Shown: positions 1 through 9,268, numbered from the stretch's first letter. The stretch is 17,981 bases of DNA from an uncultured Bacteroides sp. (GCA_905197435.1 CAJJYX010000053.1:1-17981); one strand, 5' to 3'. The notes: generated by a model from the sequence alone, not told the origin. Numbers and translations: made by a program.

Positions 1-654
1 ACCGACAACAGCCGTAAGCTGCGCACAGAGAAAAAATCCGACTATTACTTGAACTTTGCCAAAGCTGTTTATGATTGGCAAAAGAAGTACTTGATGAGAC
101 CTGACGGAGTATACGATGACATGATGGGCGGTTCTGACTCGCCCGATGTAGAATATGTAACCATTGACGGCGAATGCTATCGGACAGGTTCCAAACTGCG
201 CGATCGTGTAGGGCCGGCCATCACTTACAATAGCGGTACGATGCTTTCCGGTGCTGCCGACCTCCTCAGGGCTACGGGCGATATTACCTATCGGACGGAC
301 TTGGCTGAATTGACAGGTAACAGCTTTGCCTACTTTGCCAAGCCTGATGCCACAAAACCAGGTTGCTATACATTCGATACCAGCGGATTCCGTAACTGGT
401 TCAACGGTGTGTTGATGCGCGGATATGTGGATGCATATCCATCCCACACTGCTGCCGCAAGCTGCATTGAGGCCTTCCAGAACAATCTGGATTATGCCTA
501 CGAAAACTATCAATACAAGAAGATGCTTCCCACTTATCTGTTGGCAGGCTGGTATAAAGCCGAGAGGAACAGGAACGACGTGGAAGGGATGTTCACTTTT
601 GCTTTTGCGGCCGAGTATGCAGTGCTGGCAAATTATGAATGGAGCAAAAATTAA
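1..654 (+). CDS. GH76 alpha-1,6-mannanase, 3' part (5' end outside window)
   Basis: The reading frame is open from base 1 and ends at TAA, giving the last 217 residues of a longer protein; the TTG at 49 is not a real start. The pattern ITYNSGTMLSGAADLLRATGD-like (around codons 77-97) is the hallmark of glycoside hydrolase family 76, whose members are endo-acting alpha-1,6-mannanases with an (alpha/alpha)6 barrel that cut the mannan backbone. The paired catalytic aspartates of the family normally lie in the N-terminal half, so they, and any signal peptide or lipobox, would be upstream of the window. The gene ends 18 bases before the susC start, so it is probably the first visible gene of the surface operon. 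A surface enzyme making oligosaccharides for SusC/SusD is the usual role in this position. Family assignment is strong; endo-activity and location are inferred. Confidence 0.88.
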   Translation, partial: TDNSRKLRTEKKSDYYLNFAKAVYDWQKKYLMRPDGVYDDMMGGSDSPDVEYVTIDGECYRTGSKLRDRVGPAITYNSGTMLSGAADLLRATGDITYRTDLAELTGNSFAYFAKPDATKPGCYTFDTSGFRNWFNGVLMRGYVDAYPSHTAAASCIEAFQNNLDYAYENYQYKKMLPTYLLAGWYKAERNRNDVEGMFTFAFAAEYAVLANYEWSKN

Positions 655-672
655 TTTTAAAAATAATGGACT

Positions 673-3600
673 ATGAAGAATTTTAGCAAGATGCGACAAG
701 GATTATCCTGTATGGTTATGGCATTACTTCTGATGCTGATTCCGGCAGATATTTTCGCACAAAACTCTATTTCCGTTTCGGGAATAGTCATGGACGATAT
801 CAACGAGCCTGTCATTGGCGCTACCGTTATGGTGAAAGGCACTTCTACCGGTGTCATTACCGACATTGACGGCCGCTACACTATCAGTGCTCCTGCAAAC
901 GGTATCCTCATCTTTTCTTATGTGGGACTGAAGGACAAGGAAGAGAAAGTGAACGGGCGTACCACTATCAACATCATCATGCAGACTGACTCCAAGATGA
1001 TAGACGAAGTTGTGGTGATAGGTTACGGAACGCAGCGTCGCGGGTCGGTGACGGGTGCCGTTTCTGCTGTAAAGGGGCAGGATATGATAAAGACCAAGAA
1101 CGAAAACCCTCAGAACATGCTGACGGGACGTATTCCTGGCTTGCGTGTGTGGCAGAAGAGTTCTGAACCCGGAACTTTCAATAACAGCTTCGATATTCGC
1201 GGTATGGGCGCTCCGTTGATTATCATCGATGGAATTCCTCGAAGCACGGAAGAATTCCAGCGTTTGAATGCAATGGATATCGATGACATTTCCGTGTTGA
1301 AAGATGCTTCAGCCGCTATTTACGGTGTACGTGCCGCCAACGGTGTGGTATTGGTGACTACCAAGAAAGGAGGAGCAGGAAAAACGGAATTCTCTTACAA
1401 CGGTTCCTATACTTTCCAGCAACCTTCACGTATGCCCGAACTGTGTGATCCCTATGAATCGATGACGCTATTCAATGAGATGTCGATGAATAACATCAAC
1501 GGCGGTTCATGGGTCTTCAGCGAAGAGAATTTCGAAGCATTCCGCAATGGCACGCGCCGTACGACGGACTGGAACGACCTGATTATTTCCAGCGTGGCTC
1601 CGCAAACACAACACGACATCAGTATTTCCGGTGGTAATGAGAAGACGAAGTTCTATATCAGCATGGGCAACTTCTCTCAGGAAGGTATTTTCCGGTCTGG
1701 AGATTTGAACTACAACAAGTTCAATCTGCGCTCCAACATTTCGACTGAAATTGCTAAAGGTATAAAATTCGAGCTCGGTGTGAGCGGTATCTCCGACGAA
1801 CGCAATACGCCTTATAGTAGCGCACAAGACATCATCCGTAACTATTGGCGTCAAGGTGTTCTCTATCCTGCATACGCTGATCCCGAAGGGACAATGCTGA
1901 ATTACAACGGCCTGGATATGGAGCAGAATACCGTAGCCATGATGACGTCCGATATCTCCGGTTATAAGAAGTATAAACAGAAGTATTTTCAGTCTTCGGC
2001 TACTGTATCGGTGGACTTCGGTGAATACACGCCGGTGTTGAAGGGATTGACTGCTAAGGCAATGTTCAGCTACGACTACCGTGCCGACAACAACGAGGCT
2101 TTCCGTAAGGAGTACTACCAGTATGCCTACGACGAACAGACCGGTACTTACAATCAGAAAGTCTATAACGAAAGTTCACCCAGTAACATGCGCCGTGAGT
2201 TTTATGACAAATCGCAGATGCTGGGACAGTTCACAGTGAACTACAATCGCACCTTCAACGAAGTTCACCATGTGGGCGGTGTCATCGGTTGGGAGGTACA
2301 GAAGCGTAACGGCGATAACTTCTACGCTGTCCGTGACTTGTCATTCTCCATGCCTTACCTGCTGGCAGGTGTGACCGAAGGTCAGATTGGTGCCATGCAG
2401 ACCGGTAATAGCGATCTCTATGAACAAGCCAACGAAGCCTTGATAGGTCGTATCAACTACTCGTTTGCCGACCGCTACCTGCTGGAGGCACAATTCCGTT
2501 ATGACGGTTCCAGCAAGTTTGCCAAGGGACACCAGTGGGGATTCTTTCCCTCCGTATCGGTTGGATGGAGAATTTCAGAAGAACCTTTCTTCAAGAGTAT
2601 CGATGTGCTGAAGTTTGTCAATCAGTTGAAGTTGCGTGCCAGTTACGGTATACTGGGTGACGACGGTGACCTGAATTACGATTGGGCTATGGGATACACC
2701 TACCCTTCGTCCAGCGGCAACATGGCCAACGGCGATTACAACGGTTATTCGCCGGGCTACATCTTCGGCGGTAAGTTCATCAGCGCAGCCAGCCCGATGG
2801 CATTGCCTAACGAAGACATCACTTGGTTCAAATCAAAAACATTCGACATCGGTTTCGATTTTGAAGGTTGGGATGGTCTGCTGGGCGTTTCGTTTGATTA
2901 CTTCAATCGTTTACGCACCGGCCGCTTCGCCCGCCGCACCGGCGACTTGCCTACCGTGGTAGGTGCTACTGCTCCGCGCGAAAATCTGGACAGCGACCGC
3001 CAATTCGGTATGGAACTGGAGCTGACACACCGCAACAAAATCGGTGAAGTGGGCTACAACCTGAAGGGGATCGCTACCGTTACCCGTCAGAAATACCAGA
3101 CTGCTTCAGAGAAGGGGCCTTGGGCCAACTCGTATGACCGCTGGCGTAACGACAACCTGACGAACCGTTACCAAGGCGTACAGTTTGGTTACACTTCTGC
3201 CGGACGTTACACCAGTTGGAACGACATTTGGAACTACTATGGTTTCAAGGAACGCGACATTCTCCCGGGTGATTACAAGTATGAAGACTGGAACGGCGAT
3301 GGCGAGATCAACGGCCAAGACGAACACCCGTTTGCTTTTGACCAAACTCCGTGGTTGCAATTCAGTTTGAATGCCGGCTTGCAATGGAAAAACTTCGACT
3401 TCAATATATTGTTGCAAGGCTCCGCACTGGGTTCTATGGAATACAAAGAGCCTCTGCATGAAATCTGGGGTAAGAATGGTGGCGGTGCATTGACGCAGTT
3501 CCTCGACCGCTGGCATCCTGTAGACCCGAAAGCCGACCCCTATGATCCTTCTACCGTCTGGACTTCCGGTCACTACGCTTACACCGGTCGCTGGACAAGA

Positions 3601-3843
3601 ACCAATTCCGCCTTCAACCGTGTAAGTACTGCTTACCTCCGCCTGAAGAGCATCGAACTGGGTTATACCTTCCCGAAACTGAGGCAGATTCCCAATGCCA
3701 GCCTGCGTGTCTATGCCAATGCTTACAACCTGTTGACTTTCACGGGCGTGAAGTTCGTAGACCCTGAGCATCCCGATGACGAGTTGGGCCGTATGTATCC
3801 GTTGAACAAGACTTATACCTTGGGAGTTTCTCTCTCTTTCTAA
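673..3843 (+). CDS. susC: SusC/RagA-type TonB-dependent outer-membrane transporter
   Basis: The 1056-residue protein begins with a signal peptide (hydrophobic residues about 11-28, cleavage near FAQ at 30). A carboxypeptidase-D regulatory-like beta domain follows (about 33-105), then a TonB-box-like segment IDEVVVIGYG (110-119). Next come a plug domain (about 125-232, with RIPGL, DIRG and the SusC signature LKDASAAIYGVRAANGV), and a 22-stranded barrel ending in the aromatic-terminated strand TLGVSLSF expected for BAM-dependent insertion. No N-terminal STN signalling domain is present, so it does not look like a FecR/ECF-coupled transporter. It should import oligosaccharides across the outer membrane using TonB energy, with the SusD protein as its lid. 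It lies 18 bases after the GH76 gene and 34 bases before susD. The symbol is a family name, not an orthology claim; the alpha-mannan substrate is inferred from neighbours. Confidence 0.96.
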   Translation: MKNFSKMRQGLSCMVMALLLMLIPADIFAQNSISVSGIVMDDINEPVIGATVMVKGTSTGVITDIDGRYTISAPANGILIFSYVGLKDKEEKVNGRTTINIIMQTDSKMIDEVVVIGYGTQRRGSVTGAVSAVKGQDMIKTKNENPQNMLTGRIPGLRVWQKSSEPGTFNNSFDIRGMGAPLIIIDGIPRSTEEFQRLNAMDIDDISVLKDASAAIYGVRAANGVVLVTTKKGGAGKTEFSYNGSYTFQQPSRMPELCDPYESMTLFNEMSMNNINGGSWVFSEENFEAFRNGTRRTTDWNDLIISSVAPQTQHDISISGGNEKTKFYISMGNFSQEGIFRSGDLNYNKFNLRSNISTEIAKGIKFELGVSGISDERNTPYSSAQDIIRNYWRQGVLYPAYADPEGTMLNYNGLDMEQNTVAMMTSDISGYKKYKQKYFQSSATVSVDFGEYTPVLKGLTAKAMFSYDYRADNNEAFRKEYYQYAYDEQTGTYNQKVYNESSPSNMRREFYDKSQMLGQFTVNYNRTFNEVHHVGGVIGWEVQKRNGDNFYAVRDLSFSMPYLLAGVTEGQIGAMQTGNSDLYEQANEALIGRINYSFADRYLLEAQFRYDGSSKFAKGHQWGFFPSVSVGWRISEEPFFKSIDVLKFVNQLKLRASYGILGDDGDLNYDWAMGYTYPSSSGNMANGDYNGYSPGYIFGGKFISAASPMALPNEDITWFKSKTFDIGFDFEGWDGLLGVSFDYFNRLRTGRFARRTGDLPTVVGATAPRENLDSDRQFGMELELTHRNKIGEVGYNLKGIATVTRQKYQTASEKGPWANSYDRWRNDNLTNRYQGVQFGYTSAGRYTSWNDIWNYYGFKERDILPGDYKYEDWNGDGEINGQDEHPFAFDQTPWLQFSLNAGLQWKNFDFNILLQGSALGSMEYKEPLHEIWGKNGGGALTQFLDRWHPVDPKADPYDPSTVWTSGHYAYTGRWTRTNSAFNRVSTAYLRLKSIELGYTFPKLRQIPNASLRVYANAYNLLTFTGVKFVDPEHPDDELGRMYPLNKTYTLGVSLSF

Positions 3844-3877
3844 ATAATCAATGATATAAACCTAAAAAAAAGTAAAT

Positions 3878-5962
3878 ATGAAACATAAACTGATATCCGC
3901 GATGTTGTGCATGACCCTCGCCACTTCATGTGTCGATATGGATATTGCTCCCAAAAATATCGTGACTTCCGAGTCGCTGATTTCCAACGAATCGGGTATG
4001 GACATCTACATGGCACGCCTATATAGTTATATGCCGTGGGAAGATTTCAAGTACTTGTCCCAATGGGGTTTTAACTTTAGCGGCTGGCTGAATGCTATAG
4101 GCATCGACGGTACCGGCGAGGCTATGAACCGTGACGGCATCTGCACTGCGTTTACCGGTGAGGACTATACTTATTGGAGCACTGATGGAAGTAAGGGAAA
4201 CCCGTTCATGTTGTTGCGTGACGCCAACTACCTGATTGAGAACCTGCCGAAATATCAAAGCTCCTACGCTGAGATTACTTACAATCACTATTTGGGCGAA
4301 GCCTATTACGTGCGTGCCACGGTCTTCTACGCCATGGCTCGTCGTTTCGGTGGCATTCCTTTGGTGACAAGGGTTATCCAGTATCCCGGAGATGGAAATT
4401 TGGAAGTGCCCCGTGCCAGTGAGGAAGAAACTTGGGATCAGATTTTGGCCGACTATGACCAGGCCATCGAGCTGATGATGCCCAGCAGCCCAAAGAGTGG
4501 CTACAGCAATAGGTATGTGGCATTGGCTTTCAAGTCGGAAGCTATGCTCTATGCAGGTAGTGTAGCTAAGTATAATGAAACGGTGACCGGCCGTCTGACC
4601 GGTTTGGGCGCCAAGACCGGTGTGCGTGTGATTGGATTCGATGAAAGCCGTTGGCAAGAAGCTTCCAAGAAGTATTTCACCGAAGCCTACAAAGCTGCTT
4701 CCGAGGTGATTAAAAACGGTGTATATTCACTCTACAAGAAGAAATGGGCTGCTAACGATCCGGAAGCACAATATCAGAATATGGTAGATATGTTCTCCGA
4801 TGTCAGCAATAACCCCGAGAACATCTATGTGAAGGAGTACACTTATCCTACAAGCACTCACGCTTACGATTCTTATAATCTGCCGCTTACCTTCAAGGCT
4901 CCGCTGAATTGTGGCGTTTGCCCGACAGCCGACTTTGTAGAGCTGTTTGATGGTTTTGACCGTTATCCCGACGGCACCTTGAAAATGACGACGGGCAATT
5001 CCAGTACCGAAGGCGACTACGTTATGTATGATAGTCCGATGGACTACTACAAGAACGCTGAGCCTCGTCTGCGTGCTTATGTCATCTTCCCTGGTGATGT
5101 GTTCAAAGGCAAGGAAATAGATATCTATGCCGGTGTCTATACGGGTGCTGTGCCTGTCAAACCGCTTTTCAATGACTATTCGTATGGCTCGGCCACTACC
5201 AAGTACAACCATCTGAGCGCTTATAAAGAGAAACCCAAAACACTTTATCTCAGTCCGAGACCTGAAGACCAGCAGGAAATTGTGACCCTGCCCGATGGTT
5301 CAACGATGACGGCTGCAGGCCAGAACGGTCCTTTCTATGAAGATGGTGGAAGCGCCATGACCGGTCTGTTGGTACGCAAATGGTTGAATTCTGATCCTGC
5401 ATTTGTTCCCCGGGAAGGCAACAGTGCACAACCTTTCATTTTGATGCGTTATGCCGAAGTGTTGCTGAATGCTGCTGAGGCTGCTGTGGAACTTTCGTTG
5501 GCAGGTGTTTCTTCGCCGGATGGTACGGATATGCTGAGTGTGGCTACGAAGGCTATCAATGATATCCGTGAACGTGCTGGTGCCCGGCTGTTGACTGCCT
5601 CACTGACCGGTACGACCGACAGTCGCGACATCGTCCGCAAGGAGCGCCGCAAAGAGCTGGCCTTCGAGCATAAGACCAAGTGGGACTTGCGTCGCTGGCG
5701 TGTGAATCACTATGAAGGTCGCGACGGATTCTGGGGTGAGCAACGTAGCAAGGATCGCTTCAGTAACACGACTCGTTATCGTTTCCGTGGTATCTATCCG
5801 TTCTATTCGACGGAGTCTGGCAAGTGGTTCTTCGATGTTTGTTTCAACTATACGACTGCTGGTGACAAGGACTTCGGTTACACTCCGTTGGACTATTATT
5901 TCTCGATTCCGGGTGGTGAGGTATCGAAGAGTCCTGTGATTGACCAACAGCCTAATCGATAA
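3878..5962 (+). CDS. susD: SusD/RagB-type glycan-binding surface lipoprotein
   Basis: The 694-residue protein starts with a lipoprotein signal ending in ATSC (lipidated Cys18). The next residues are VDMDIAPKN, so surface export by the Bacteroides lipoprotein pathway is plausible. The N-terminal SusD-like domain covers about 20-230 and includes the family-typical segment GEAYYVRATVFYAMARRFGG. The RagB/SusD C-terminal domain runs from about 330 to the end, with LMRYAEVLLNAAEAA, NDIRERAG and the RKERRKELAFEHKTKWDLRRW region diagnostic of the family. At 694 residues it is longer than the common 500-600. It would cap the SusC barrel and present oligosaccharides to it. It directly follows susC, which is the canonical order. 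Family is certain; ligand is inferred. Confidence 0.96.
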   Translation: MKHKLISAMLCMTLATSCVDMDIAPKNIVTSESLISNESGMDIYMARLYSYMPWEDFKYLSQWGFNFSGWLNAIGIDGTGEAMNRDGICTAFTGEDYTYWSTDGSKGNPFMLLRDANYLIENLPKYQSSYAEITYNHYLGEAYYVRATVFYAMARRFGGIPLVTRVIQYPGDGNLEVPRASEEETWDQILADYDQAIELMMPSSPKSGYSNRYVALAFKSEAMLYAGSVAKYNETVTGRLTGLGAKTGVRVIGFDESRWQEASKKYFTEAYKAASEVIKNGVYSLYKKKWAANDPEAQYQNMVDMFSDVSNNPENIYVKEYTYPTSTHAYDSYNLPLTFKAPLNCGVCPTADFVELFDGFDRYPDGTLKMTTGNSSTEGDYVMYDSPMDYYKNAEPRLRAYVIFPGDVFKGKEIDIYAGVYTGAVPVKPLFNDYSYGSATTKYNHLSAYKEKPKTLYLSPRPEDQQEIVTLPDGSTMTAAGQNGPFYEDGGSAMTGLLVRKWLNSDPAFVPREGNSAQPFILMRYAEVLLNAAEAAVELSLAGVSSPDGTDMLSVATKAINDIRERAGARLLTASLTGTTDSRDIVRKERRKELAFEHKTKWDLRRWRVNHYEGRDGFWGEQRSKDRFSNTTRYRFRGIYPFYSTESGKWFFDVCFNYTTAGDKDFGYTPLDYYFSIPGGEVSKSPVIDQQPNR

Positions 5963-5990
5963 AACTCAATAATTTAAAAACTTAAAACGT

Positions 5991-6809
5991 ATGAAAAAGA
6001 CAATATTCTATAGTTTATTCAGCGCCCTGTTTATGTTAACTTCGTGTGGCATGTTCGAAATAGACAACTATGAGGAACCTGCTGAAACAATCTGGGGCGA
6101 GGTGGTAGATGAAGCAACCGGTAAGCGTGTATTGACCGACCAAGGCAGTGAGGGCATCCGTGTCCGCCTGACCGAATTGAGCTGGGGTGACAACGTGCAA
6201 CACAACCCCGATTTTAACTGCATGATGGATGGTACGTTTCAGAACACGAAGATTTTCAAGGGTGAGTATAATATCCGTATCGACGGTCCGTTCATTCCTT
6301 TAGTGCGTGAGAATGCAGTAGACGGTTCCTTGCTCAACGACGGTTCTATCAATACTGAAATCAGCGGCACGACGAAAGTGAAATTTGAAGTACAGCCCTT
6401 CCTGAATGTCGAGTTTGTGGGTGATCCGCAGGTGAGCAATGGTGTCATCAAGGCGCAAGTACGCGTGACACGCGGTGTGTCGGATGAAATCTTCCGTGAA
6501 AAAATCCAGCCGATGGGTAATTGGAAGGATGAATACTTGAACGTAACCGATATCCAATTCTTTGTCAGCTACTCGAACACTGTAGGCTACCGGGCACGCG
6601 ACGAGCGTTGGTCGAGCAGCATCAACTATGAAGATAAGAGCTTCGAGAATTTATTGGGTAAGGAAGTTGCCGTCCAGTCGAACGGTAACGTGCCTTCGGG
6701 TCGTAAAGTGTTTGTACGCGCTGCCGCACGTATTAACTACGATACGCCCGTAGGAAGTGGTACTCGTCGCTGGAACTACAGCGAACCGGTAGAAGTGCTT
6801 ATCCCATAG
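5991..6809 (+). CDS. DUF3823 domain lipoprotein in the SusE-like position (putative surface glycan-binding protein)
   Basis: The 272-residue protein has a short lipoprotein signal with lipobox LTSC (Cys19). After the cysteine comes GMFEIDNYEEP and then ETIWGEVVDEATGKRVLTDQGSEGIRVRL, which resembles the start of the DUF3823 N-terminal beta domain (about 24-115, transthyretin-like). The remainder (about 118-270) fits the DUF3823 C-terminal domain. Such proteins are almost always encoded just after susC/susD and are thought to bind glycan at the surface or assist the SusCD complex, but their exact role is not established. It starts 28 bases after susD and is the last gene of this module. Bacteroides-like start context (AT-rich leader, no Shine-Dalgarno) supports the ATG chosen. 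Confidence 0.88.
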   Translation: MKKTIFYSLFSALFMLTSCGMFEIDNYEEPAETIWGEVVDEATGKRVLTDQGSEGIRVRLTELSWGDNVQHNPDFNCMMDGTFQNTKIFKGEYNIRIDGPFIPLVRENAVDGSLLNDGSINTEISGTTKVKFEVQPFLNVEFVGDPQVSNGVIKAQVRVTRGVSDEIFREKIQPMGNWKDEYLNVTDIQFFVSYSNTVGYRARDERWSSSINYEDKSFENLLGKEVAVQSNGNVPSGRKVFVRAAARINYDTPVGSGTRRWNYSEPVEVLIP

Positions 6810-6861
6810 CCTGAATACAGCCGGGAGGTTGTGCTATAATTCACTGTTATTTTGTTCTGTC

Positions 6862-6923
6862 ATTAGCTTCGCTCAAAACTTCATCAGACTTTTTCGTTAA
6901 AGTATGGTTGGAGCGAAGCTAAT
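6862..6923. repeat. 13-base perfect inverted repeat with an internal hairpin
   Basis: ATTAGCTTCGCTC (6862-6874) is the exact reverse complement of GAGCGAAGCTAAT (6911-6923), separated by 36 bases. Inside lies a smaller stem, ACTTT (6888-6892) and AAAGT (6899-6903) around TTCGTT. It sits 53 bases after the DUF3823 gene. No run of T follows either arm, so it does not look like a normal intrinsic terminator. Candidates are a 3'-end processing or stabilising stem between the two modules, a regulator site, or the remnant of a small inverted-repeat element. No flanking target-site duplication is seen. Confidence 0.7.
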
Positions 6924-7011
6924 CTACTTCCTTTATGAGTACGAGAAGAGATGCTTTACCACGTTCGGCTTGACAAAATGATATGCCTGTCTGAGTTTTG
7001 ATACTCCCTCC

Positions 7012-7051
7012 TTGCCTGTATATGGGCAATCTCTTGCCGCCATAATGGCAA
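7012..7051 (+). promoter_or_regulatory. Tandem TTGCC-N8-GGCAA dyads upstream of the second gene module
   Basis: Two identical dyads, TTGCC(N8)GGCAA, occupy 7012-7029 and 7034-7051. Their arms are the same, the 8-base spacers differ (TGTATATG and GCCATAAT), and their centres are 22 bases apart, about two DNA turns. The second ends 36 bases before the ATG at 7088. Conserved arms with unlike spacers are what paired operators for a dimeric regulator look like. In RNA the same four segments could also form mutually exclusive stems, including GGCAA-TCTC-TTGCC with a four-base loop. A weak Bacteroides-like promoter (TTTG at 6997-7000, 18 bases, then TATATGGG at 7019-7026) would overlap the first dyad, but its match to TAnnTTTG is poor. 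Function is inferred. Confidence 0.5.
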
Positions 7052-7087
7052 GAATAACGATTAATACCATAAAAACAAGAAACCAAT

Positions 7088-9268
7088 ATGAAGCAAAAAC
7101 ATCTTTTGATAAGTTTGGCTGTCTTAGCAACGGGCATCTCCGCAGGTGCCCAGACCAAAGATAATGTTAAAACCACTTTTCAAACCTCACGTGAGTGGAA
7201 GCCTACCATCGACAACAGGGCTGATGCGGTGATGGTGTATGGAGTAGGGGGAAACCCGTCGGACAAGTCATGCAAACTATCTTTCGAGGAGCGCGTGGAG
7301 TCCTGGAAAGAGCGTGGATATACCATACACTTTATGACCGGTATCGCTTGGGGTGAGTACCAGGACTATTTCACCGGGCAATGGGATGGAAAATGGCATT
7401 TGGACGAGGGGCAGGTCACGCAGGCCGGAGACACGATATGGCATGGCCATATGGTACCCTATATCGTACCGTCGGAGAATTTTTTAAGCTATCTGAAGCA
7501 AAAACATGTGAAGAGGGTAATCGACGCCGGTGTGGACGCCATCTTCATGGAGGAACCGGAGTTTTGGGCAAGAGCCGGTTACAGCGACTCCTTTAAGCAG
7601 GAGTGGAAAAAGTACTACGGTTTCGACTGGAGACCGCAGCACGAGTCTCCGGAAAATACTTACTTGTCGAGCAAGCTCAAGTATTACTTGTACTATCGTG
7701 CGCTGAATGAAGTCTTCACCTTTGCCAAGGAATACGGCAAAAGCAAGGGGATGGATGTGAAGTGCTACGTTCCCACCCATTCGCTGGTGAACTATTCGCA
7801 ATGGCAGATTGTCAGCCCGGAAGCAAGCCTTGCCTCCCTTCCTTGTGTGGACGGTTACATTGCCCAAGTGTGGACCGGCACATCGCGCGAGCCAAACTTC
7901 TTTGACGGCCGCAAGCGTGAGCGTGTGTTCGAAACTGCCTATCTGGAGTATGGCTCCATGGAGTCAATGACCGCTCCCACCGGGCGTAAGATGTTTTTCC
8001 TGACTGACCCTATAGAAGACTGGCCGCGTGACTGGGCAGACTATAAAAAAAATTATCAAGCCACCTTCACGGCGCAATTGCTCTATCCCAACATAGCCGA
8101 TTACGAAGTGATGCCTTGGCCTGAGCGTATCTACGAAGGACTATATCGCACAAGTGCCAATAGCGACACGAAAGCACGTATTCCCCGTTTCTATTCCACG
8201 CAGATGCAGGTGATGATTAATGCTTTGAACCGTATGCCTCTGACTGACAAGAAACTGACCGGAAGTGAAGGGTTCAGTGTACTGATGGCAAACTCCTTGA
8301 TGTTCCAGCGTTTCCCTACGCACAACGGATATGAAGATCCGCAACTGGCCAATTTCTACGGTCAGGCATTGCCTTTGCTCAAGCGAGGCGTACCCGTCAA
8401 GACTGTCCATATTGAGAACCTCGGCTATAAAGAAGCATTGGCTGGTACTAAAGTGCTGTTGATGACTTATGCAAACATGAAACCGCTTGAGGCTGAAGCG
8501 CACTGCCACATTGCCGATTGGGTGAAGAAGGGAGGAGTGCTGATTTACAGTGGAACGGACAACGACCCTTTCCAAAGTGTAAGAGAGTGGTGGAACACTG
8601 ACGGTCACAACTATGCCACTCCATCTGCACATCTTTTTGAACAGATGGGGCTTCCTGCCAGACCGGAACAGGGAGAATACAGTTACGGTAAGGGAACAGT
8701 GTGTATTACCCGCACCGACCCCAAAGATTACGTCCTGAAAGAAGGTGGTGATAAAGATTTTTTGTATCTTGCGACCCGAATGTATGAGCAGAACGCAAAC
8801 GCAGGAAAACTGGAGTTCAAGAATAACTTCTATTTGCAAAGAGGAGAATACGATTTGGCTGCTGTGCTTGAAGAGAGTGTGAGTAACGAGCCGTTTACGG
8901 TAGAAGGATGTTTGATTGACCTTTTCGACCCTAAATTACCGATATATACTTCCAAGCAGATAAATCCGGGTGAGCAAGCCTTGCTGTTGAATGTAGAACG
9001 TGTGACTGGCAAGAAGAAGCCTCAAGTATTGGCTGCGGCAAGTCGTGAAGAACAGGAAGAACACGGGAAAGGATGGTATTCCTATGTGGCGAAAAGCCCT
9101 GTCGAGACTTCAAATGTATCGCGGGTGCTGTTGCCCCGTTGTCCTGAGAGCGTGACAGTCGATGGCGGAGAAGTATTCGATGCCAAATGTTGGCATGCAG
9201 CAAGCCATACTTATTTAATTGAGTTCGAGAACAACCCTGACGGAGTATCGGTAAAGTTTTGCTGGTAA
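7088..9268 (+). CDS. Secreted protein of unknown family with GH42-like architecture (putative glycoside hydrolase)
   Basis: The 726-residue protein has a signal peptide (residues 1-21, cleavage near SAGA). Residues about 45-355 look like a TIM barrel. The segment VDAIFMEEPEFW (149-160) is followed by a YSDSFKQEWKKYYG stretch (165-178), an arrangement like the acid/base strand of GH42-type enzymes, where a glutamate is followed by an F..W...YG helix. E155, E156 or E158 is therefore a candidate acid/base. E346 in VMPWPERIYEG is a possible nucleophile late in the barrel. Residues about 393-525 resemble the Rossmann-like trimerisation domain of GH42 (TKVLLMTYANMKPLEAE, then WVKKGGVLIYSGTD). The C-terminal 120 residues look beta-rich. 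I cannot assign a CAZy family; GH164-like or an unclassified clan GH-A relative are possibilities. It heads the second module, just after the tandem dyads, and is followed 46 bases later by the DUF4965 gene. Confidence 0.72.
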   Translation: MKQKHLLISLAVLATGISAGAQTKDNVKTTFQTSREWKPTIDNRADAVMVYGVGGNPSDKSCKLSFEERVESWKERGYTIHFMTGIAWGEYQDYFTGQWDGKWHLDEGQVTQAGDTIWHGHMVPYIVPSENFLSYLKQKHVKRVIDAGVDAIFMEEPEFWARAGYSDSFKQEWKKYYGFDWRPQHESPENTYLSSKLKYYLYYRALNEVFTFAKEYGKSKGMDVKCYVPTHSLVNYSQWQIVSPEASLASLPCVDGYIAQVWTGTSREPNFFDGRKRERVFETAYLEYGSMESMTAPTGRKMFFLTDPIEDWPRDWADYKKNYQATFTAQLLYPNIADYEVMPWPERIYEGLYRTSANSDTKARIPRFYSTQMQVMINALNRMPLTDKKLTGSEGFSVLMANSLMFQRFPTHNGYEDPQLANFYGQALPLLKRGVPVKTVHIENLGYKEALAGTKVLLMTYANMKPLEAEAHCHIADWVKKGGVLIYSGTDNDPFQSVREWWNTDGHNYATPSAHLFEQMGLPARPEQGEYSYGKGTVCITRTDPKDYVLKEGGDKDFLYLATRMYEQNANAGKLEFKNNFYLQRGEYDLAAVLEESVSNEPFTVEGCLIDLFDPKLPIYTSKQINPGEQALLLNVERVTGKKKPQVLAAASREEQEEHGKGWYSYVAKSPVETSNVSRVLLPRCPESVTVDGGEVFDAKCWHAASHTYLIEFENNPDGVSVKFCW

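Noticed and set aside
6862..6923. Inverted repeat as an intact miniature transposable element
   Set aside because: There is no flanking target-site duplication and no second copy in the window.
6919..7176. 85-codon minus-strand open frame in the intergenic gap
   Set aside because: It runs into the signal peptide region of the 7088 gene and covers the tandem dyads; no family is recognisable. A decayed gene tail is possible but cannot be supported.
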